A DNA stretch of 64,000 nucleotides, taken from NCBI RefSeq assembly GCF_001429285.1, contig NZ_LMJJ01000003.1, positions 263,256-327,255 of the forward strand. The letters are read 5' to 3'. Every line of letters starts with the position of its first letter. The stretch's first letter is position 1. The position numbers were made by a program, and so were the translations under genes. Under the pieces are notes generated by a model. That model saw only the letters and a list, made by a program, of their open reading frames with translations. It was not told the origin of the DNA and ran no database searches. Positions 60,633 through 64,000 of this stretch are shown here, in pieces. Source of the stretch: Ensifer sp. Root278 (GTDB lineage: Bacteria > Pseudomonadota > Alphaproteobacteria > Rhizobiales > Rhizobiaceae).

Positions 60633-63209
60633 TCACGCTCCACGCCAGATCCGGTTCGTGCCCTTGATTTCGTGGGCGGCTTGCACCTTTTGAACCTCTA
60701 CCGGACACGGGTATTCACCCCTCCTCATCAAGCTGTTGAGGCGAAGAGACCGATAGTTTTCTGGAATAAAGACGAGACTCTTGGGAAACGGTTTCTCGAC
60801 CTTGAGCTGCGCGCTCAGTTCGCCACGGGTTGAACGAACGACAACCTGATCACCATCCGCAAGGCCAAGCTGCGCAGCATCCTCAGCGCTCATCGCGACA
60901 TAGGGGTCGTTGGCGACCGTATTCAGAATCTCCGAGCGCTCCGAAAGATAGCCATTGTGGAACAAACAGTTGCCAGTGACGAGCATGAGCCCGTCGCTCG
61001 CCCGGGAAACAGCCGGCGGTGCATAGAAGGCGCCCAAGGGTGGCGTCGGGCTCGCCTTGGTGAAGGCACCGTCGGCGCCAAGCCCGGCCCAAGTCAACGC
61101 CTGATAGGCCGGAAGCAGCCGGGCGATCTCATCGAAAATCTCGACGTGTGTCGAATGCTGCAATGTTTGGCCGCGCAGTGCTGCGACAAAATCGAAGATA
61201 GCGAGATTGCCCCGCGCCTCGAAGACCGGTTCCCGGAACTTGCGGACCTGCTGGATGCGACCCTCGTTGTTGGTAAAGCTGCCGTGCTCTTCACCGTAGC
61301 CCGCCGCTGGCAAAACGACCTCGGCCAGTGCGGCCGTCTCCGTAAGGAAACTGTCCTGCACGATCAGCAGATCAGCAGCCCCAAGGGCCCGTGCCACGAA
61401 CTCCCTGTCCGGATAGGCGATCAGCGGGTCGGTTCCGACAAGGTAGAGGGCGCCCATCTGCCCAGCGACGCACAGATCCAGCATCGCGTCGAGATCAGAA
61501 CCCGGCTCGTGAGGGATTTCGGTGCCCCAGTTCCGGGCAAGAGCGCTGCGCACCGTATCGTCGGCGACCGCCTGCAGGCCCGGGAAGGCGCCCGCCAAAG
61601 CCCCCATATCCCACGCGCCCATCTGGTTGGCGCGGTCGAAAAGGATCTGCAATGCTGGGGTCTTGCCGAGGAGGCGGAGCAGTTGCAGGAGGTTGTTGAG
61701 CTGGTGCAACACCACCCGCGCTTCGGACGATCTCAGGAGGTCGACACCGACGAGCACGGTGACGGTGCCGTCTTTGTTGAGCGCGGCGGCCAGACGATCC
61801 GGTCCGTCGCTGCCATTGCTGGCTGCCGGCCTGCCGGTTGCCGATCCGACCTCTGCAAGAGCGTCACCCGACAGTTTGTCGCCGGCTGCCGCTGCAAGCG
61901 CGGCGACAACGGCCGCAAGGCTCGTGGCCTCTCCGCCGGGCGGTACACGAACCACAACCTCCGCATCGGCGTCGAGACGGGACGGCCGCGTCGTGAGCAT
62001 GAGCAATCCGGCGCCGCGTCGCCGGGCGGCATCCCGCAGCAGATATTCCGTAACCGGGTTTTCCTCGGTCACGTTGCCACCGATGACAAGCACGCGGTCG
62101 ACGCCGATCACCTCCTGCAGCGGCGCGCGCGTGTAGCTCGCCATCAGAGGGGCGAGTGCATCGAAGGGCGTAGACCAGCGCGACGAGCAGTCGATGTTGT
62201 TGGTCCAGAAAACCGTGCGCATGAGCTTCTGGAACTGATAGAGCACCTCATTGGGCAGGCGCGGCGAGACAACTCCGCCAGAAGCCTTGCTTTCGACCGC
62301 CGCCAGCCGCCGGCGCAGATAGTCTCCTGCTTCGTCCCATGAAATCGGAACCAGCGCGCCATCGCGGCGGATCATCGGTCGTTTGATCCGGTCGTGGCCT
62401 TCGATGAAGTCAAGGCCGAACCGGCCGCGTGCGCATAGCGTTTCGCGGTTGACGCCGTGCTCCTCCTTGGAGCGAACCCGCATGAACTCGCCCTTGCGCG
62501 CGCCGACCGTCAGCTGACATCCGGTGCCGCAATGCGGGCAGACCGTGTCGACCTCGGCGAGATCCCAGGGCCGCGCCTTGTAGCGATAGGGAAAGCTCAT
62601 CAGCGCGCCGACCGGGCAGACTTCGATGCAGTTGCCGCATTGGTCGCAACTGGCGAGACTGCCCTCGAAGCCGGTGACGGCCGTATCCATGCCCTTCTCG
62701 ACGGTGCCGAGGGCGACCGCGCCGACAACCTCCTCACACATCCGCACGCAGCGCTGGCACTGGATACAGCGGTTGACGTTCATGATGACGACGGGGCTGA
62801 GGCGAATATCGCGAGAATGGAAGACGCGCTTGGGATCATGAAAGCGGCTTCTCCCCGGACCATAGGCCATCACCATGTCCTGAAGCTCACATTCGCCACC
62901 CTTGTCGCAGATCGGACAGTCGAGCGGGTGGTTGGCGAGCAGCATGTCCAGCATGGAAGAACGCGTTTCATCAATCAGCGGCGTGTCCGTTCGCACGACC
63001 ATGCCTTCAGTGACGGCCGTGGCGCAGGACGGCTGTAGCCGCCGCAGCCCCTCGATCTCGATGAGACACATGCGGCAGGAGGCAAGCGGCGGCAGGCGCT
63101 TCAGGTAGCAGAAGGTCGGAATTTCGATGCCCAATCGCTGGGCGGCCTGCAACACAGTCGAGCCGGCCTCGACTTCCAGTGTTTGCCCATTGATCGTAAC
63201 GCTAACCAT
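60633..63209 (-). CDS. nuoG: NADH-quinone oxidoreductase subunit G
   Basis: An 858-residue large peripheral subunit. N-terminal 2Fe-2S ferredoxin domain (PTFCYLKRLPPLASCRMCLIEIEG), the CDKGGECELQDM and His-Cys region, CIQCQRCVRMC and CDQCGNCIEVCPVGAL clusters, a further CPHCGTGC motif as in N7-containing forms, then a molybdopterin-like domain (about residues 270-858) with no sign of an active cofactor. Starts 28 bp after nuoF on the same strand and converges on the CBS gene. Its length and N7 cysteines are as in many rhizobial NuoG2-type proteins. Confidence 0.93.
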   Translation of the reverse strand: MVSVTINGQTLEVEAGSTVLQAAQRLGIEIPTFCYLKRLPPLASCRMCLIEIEGLRRLQPSCATAVTEGMVVRTDTPLIDETRSSMLDMLLANHPLDCPICDKGGECELQDMVMAYGPGRSRFHDPKRVFHSRDIRLSPVVIMNVNRCIQCQRCVRMCEEVVGAVALGTVEKGMDTAVTGFEGSLASCDQCGNCIEVCPVGALMSFPYRYKARPWDLAEVDTVCPHCGTGCQLTVGARKGEFMRVRSKEEHGVNRETLCARGRFGLDFIEGHDRIKRPMIRRDGALVPISWDEAGDYLRRRLAAVESKASGGVVSPRLPNEVLYQFQKLMRTVFWTNNIDCSSRWSTPFDALAPLMASYTRAPLQEVIGVDRVLVIGGNVTEENPVTEYLLRDAARRRGAGLLMLTTRPSRLDADAEVVVRVPPGGEATSLAAVVAALAAAAGDKLSGDALAEVGSATGRPAASNGSDGPDRLAAALNKDGTVTVLVGVDLLRSSEARVVLHQLNNLLQLLRLLGKTPALQILFDRANQMGAWDMGALAGAFPGLQAVADDTVRSALARNWGTEIPHEPGSDLDAMLDLCVAGQMGALYLVGTDPLIAYPDREFVARALGAADLLIVQDSFLTETAALAEVVLPAAGYGEEHGSFTNNEGRIQQVRKFREPVFEARGNLAIFDFVAALRGQTLQHSTHVEIFDEIARLLPAYQALTWAGLGADGAFTKASPTPPLGAFYAPPAVSRASDGLMLVTGNCLFHNGYLSERSEILNTVANDPYVAMSAEDAAQLGLADGDQVVVRSTRGELSAQLKVEKPFPKSLVFIPENYRSLRLNSLMRRGEYPCPVEVQKVQAAHEIKGTNRIWRGA

Positions 63210-63237
63210 GGCCTACTCGCCCGCGCTAGAGCGCTCC

Positions 63238-63999
63238 TCAGTGGAACGGACACTTCCGCTCCTCGATATGGGCGATGAACTCCTCGCGGAAATGCGCCAG
63301 CGAGGCCCGCAATCCCATCGCCGCGCCGTCACCCAAAGCACAAAACGTATTGCCGAAAATGCCTTTGCAGAGCATATCCAGCTGCTCCATGTCGCCGGGG
63401 GCGCCCTCGCCCGCTTCGATCCGGCGCAGCACTTTCACCACCCAGTTCAGCCCCTCGCGGCAGGGTGTGCACTTGCCACAGGACTCGTGGTGAAAGAACT
63501 CGATGATGCGGGTGGCGACCTTGACCATGCAGGTCGTGTCGTCGACGACGATCACCCCGGCCGAGCCCAGCATCGTGCCGGCGGCAGCAAGCGAGTCAAA
63601 GTCCATTCCGATGTCCAGGCCCGGCTCAGGGATCACCGGCGCGGAAACACCACCTGGGATCACCGCCTTGATCTTGCGACCGGCCGGCGGCCCGCCGGCA
63701 TGGTCCTCGATGAGTTCGCGAAGCGGAATTCCCATCGGCAGTTCGTAAAGCCCGGGTTTGCGCACCTGCCCGCTGACGCAATAGAGCTTCGGTCCGGGGC
63801 TCTTCTCCGGTCCGATGCTGCGGAACCAATCGGCGCCCCGAGCCACGATATGCGGCACGCAGACCAGCGTCTCGACATTGTTGATGACAGTCGGGCTGGC
63901 ATAGAGCCCGGCAACCGCCGGGAAAGGCGGCTTCAGGCGCGGCTGCGCCCTCTTGCCCTCCAGCGAGTCGAGCATCGCGGTCTCCTCGCCACAGATATA
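63238..63999 (-). CDS. nuoF: NADH-quinone oxidoreductase subunit F, C-terminal part (partial)
   Basis: The window ends inside the gene; the last 253 codons are present. YICGEETAMLDSLEGKRAQPRLKPPFPAVAGL is the NADH-binding region following the FMN loop, and SCGKCTPCREG (residues 355-365 in NuoF) with the distal cysteine in NTFCALGDGAAM form cluster N3. The stop is 28 bp before nuoG, so the two are an operon and the nuoE gene is expected beyond the window edge. Confidence 0.95.
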   Translation of the reverse strand, partial: YICGEETAMLDSLEGKRAQPRLKPPFPAVAGLYASPTVINNVETLVCVPHIVARGADWFRSIGPEKSPGPKLYCVSGQVRKPGLYELPMGIPLRELIEDHAGGPPAGRKIKAVIPGGVSAPVIPEPGLDIGMDFDSLAAAGTMLGSAGVIVVDDTTCMVKVATRIIEFFHHESCGKCTPCREGLNWVVKVLRRIEAGEGAPGDMEQLDMLCKGIFGNTFCALGDGAAMGLRASLAHFREEFIAHIEERKCPFH

Positions 64000-64000
64000 A

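Noticed and set aside
60957-62342. 461-codon plus-strand open frame
   Set aside because: Antisense to nuoG, which has all its cysteine motifs.

Overview
The window looks like accessory replicon DNA (chromid or megaplasmid) of a rhizobial alphaproteobacterium, most likely Ensifer/Sinorhizobium or a close relative. The evidence is high GC, a BgsB/BgsA-like mixed-linkage glucan synthase pair, an Atu4866-type protein, a second-locus style nuo cluster, and an intergenic repeat I recognise from rhizobia. I see no rRNA, tRNA, CRISPR array, transposase or replication gene.

0-12 kb holds catabolic operons. After the end of an aldehyde dehydrogenase come SDR-RraA-DapA genes divergent from a LysR gene, a ParDE toxin-antitoxin pair, and a five-gene operon (ureohydrolase, aldehyde dehydrogenase, 55-residue membrane peptide, NCS1 permease, GMC alcohol dehydrogenase) divergent from another LysR gene. 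12.1-13.0 kb is scar DNA: a rhizobial repeat, a frameshifted polysaccharide deacetylase end and an SDR fragment fused head to tail.

13-26.7 kb concerns the cell surface and signalling. It has bgsBA-like glucan synthase genes, an EAL-domain gene, a NarL-type two-component system flanked by two Gly-rich exported proteins, a long non-coding stretch with terminators and RNA-like stems, and a collapsed type I secretion locus. Five copies of a spaced AGGTCC direct repeat lie in this segment and may be the operators of the local response regulator. It ends in a second scar (26.8-27.5 kb) where two inverted pieces of gnd truncate pxpC.

27.5-33.7 kb has a pxpB/biotin-carboxylase operon (now lacking an intact pxpC), divergent from an Orn/Lys/Arg decarboxylase plus a GNAT gene. 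33.8-42.8 kb is a patchwork of small redox genes (F420-reductase-like, DoxX, SnoaL, flavin reductase, SDRs, DUF1330) with AraC and LysR regulators and many truncated or frameshifted genes. 42.9-45.9 kb carries kup and a CorA-type transporter.

46.3-55.3 kb is one long minus-strand operon: three flavin-dependent monooxygenases, an M20 deacetylase, a GNAT acetyltransferase, a fused ABC permease-ATPase and two paralogous binding proteins. The gene set matches the Bacillus ytm/snd system for taking up and salvaging S-modified cysteines. 55.5-64 kb has a VOC protein, a tiny basic protein, a fatty acid desaturase and complex I genes in an unusual split order: nuoH-nuoI-CBS on the plus strand facing nuoF-nuoG on the minus strand.
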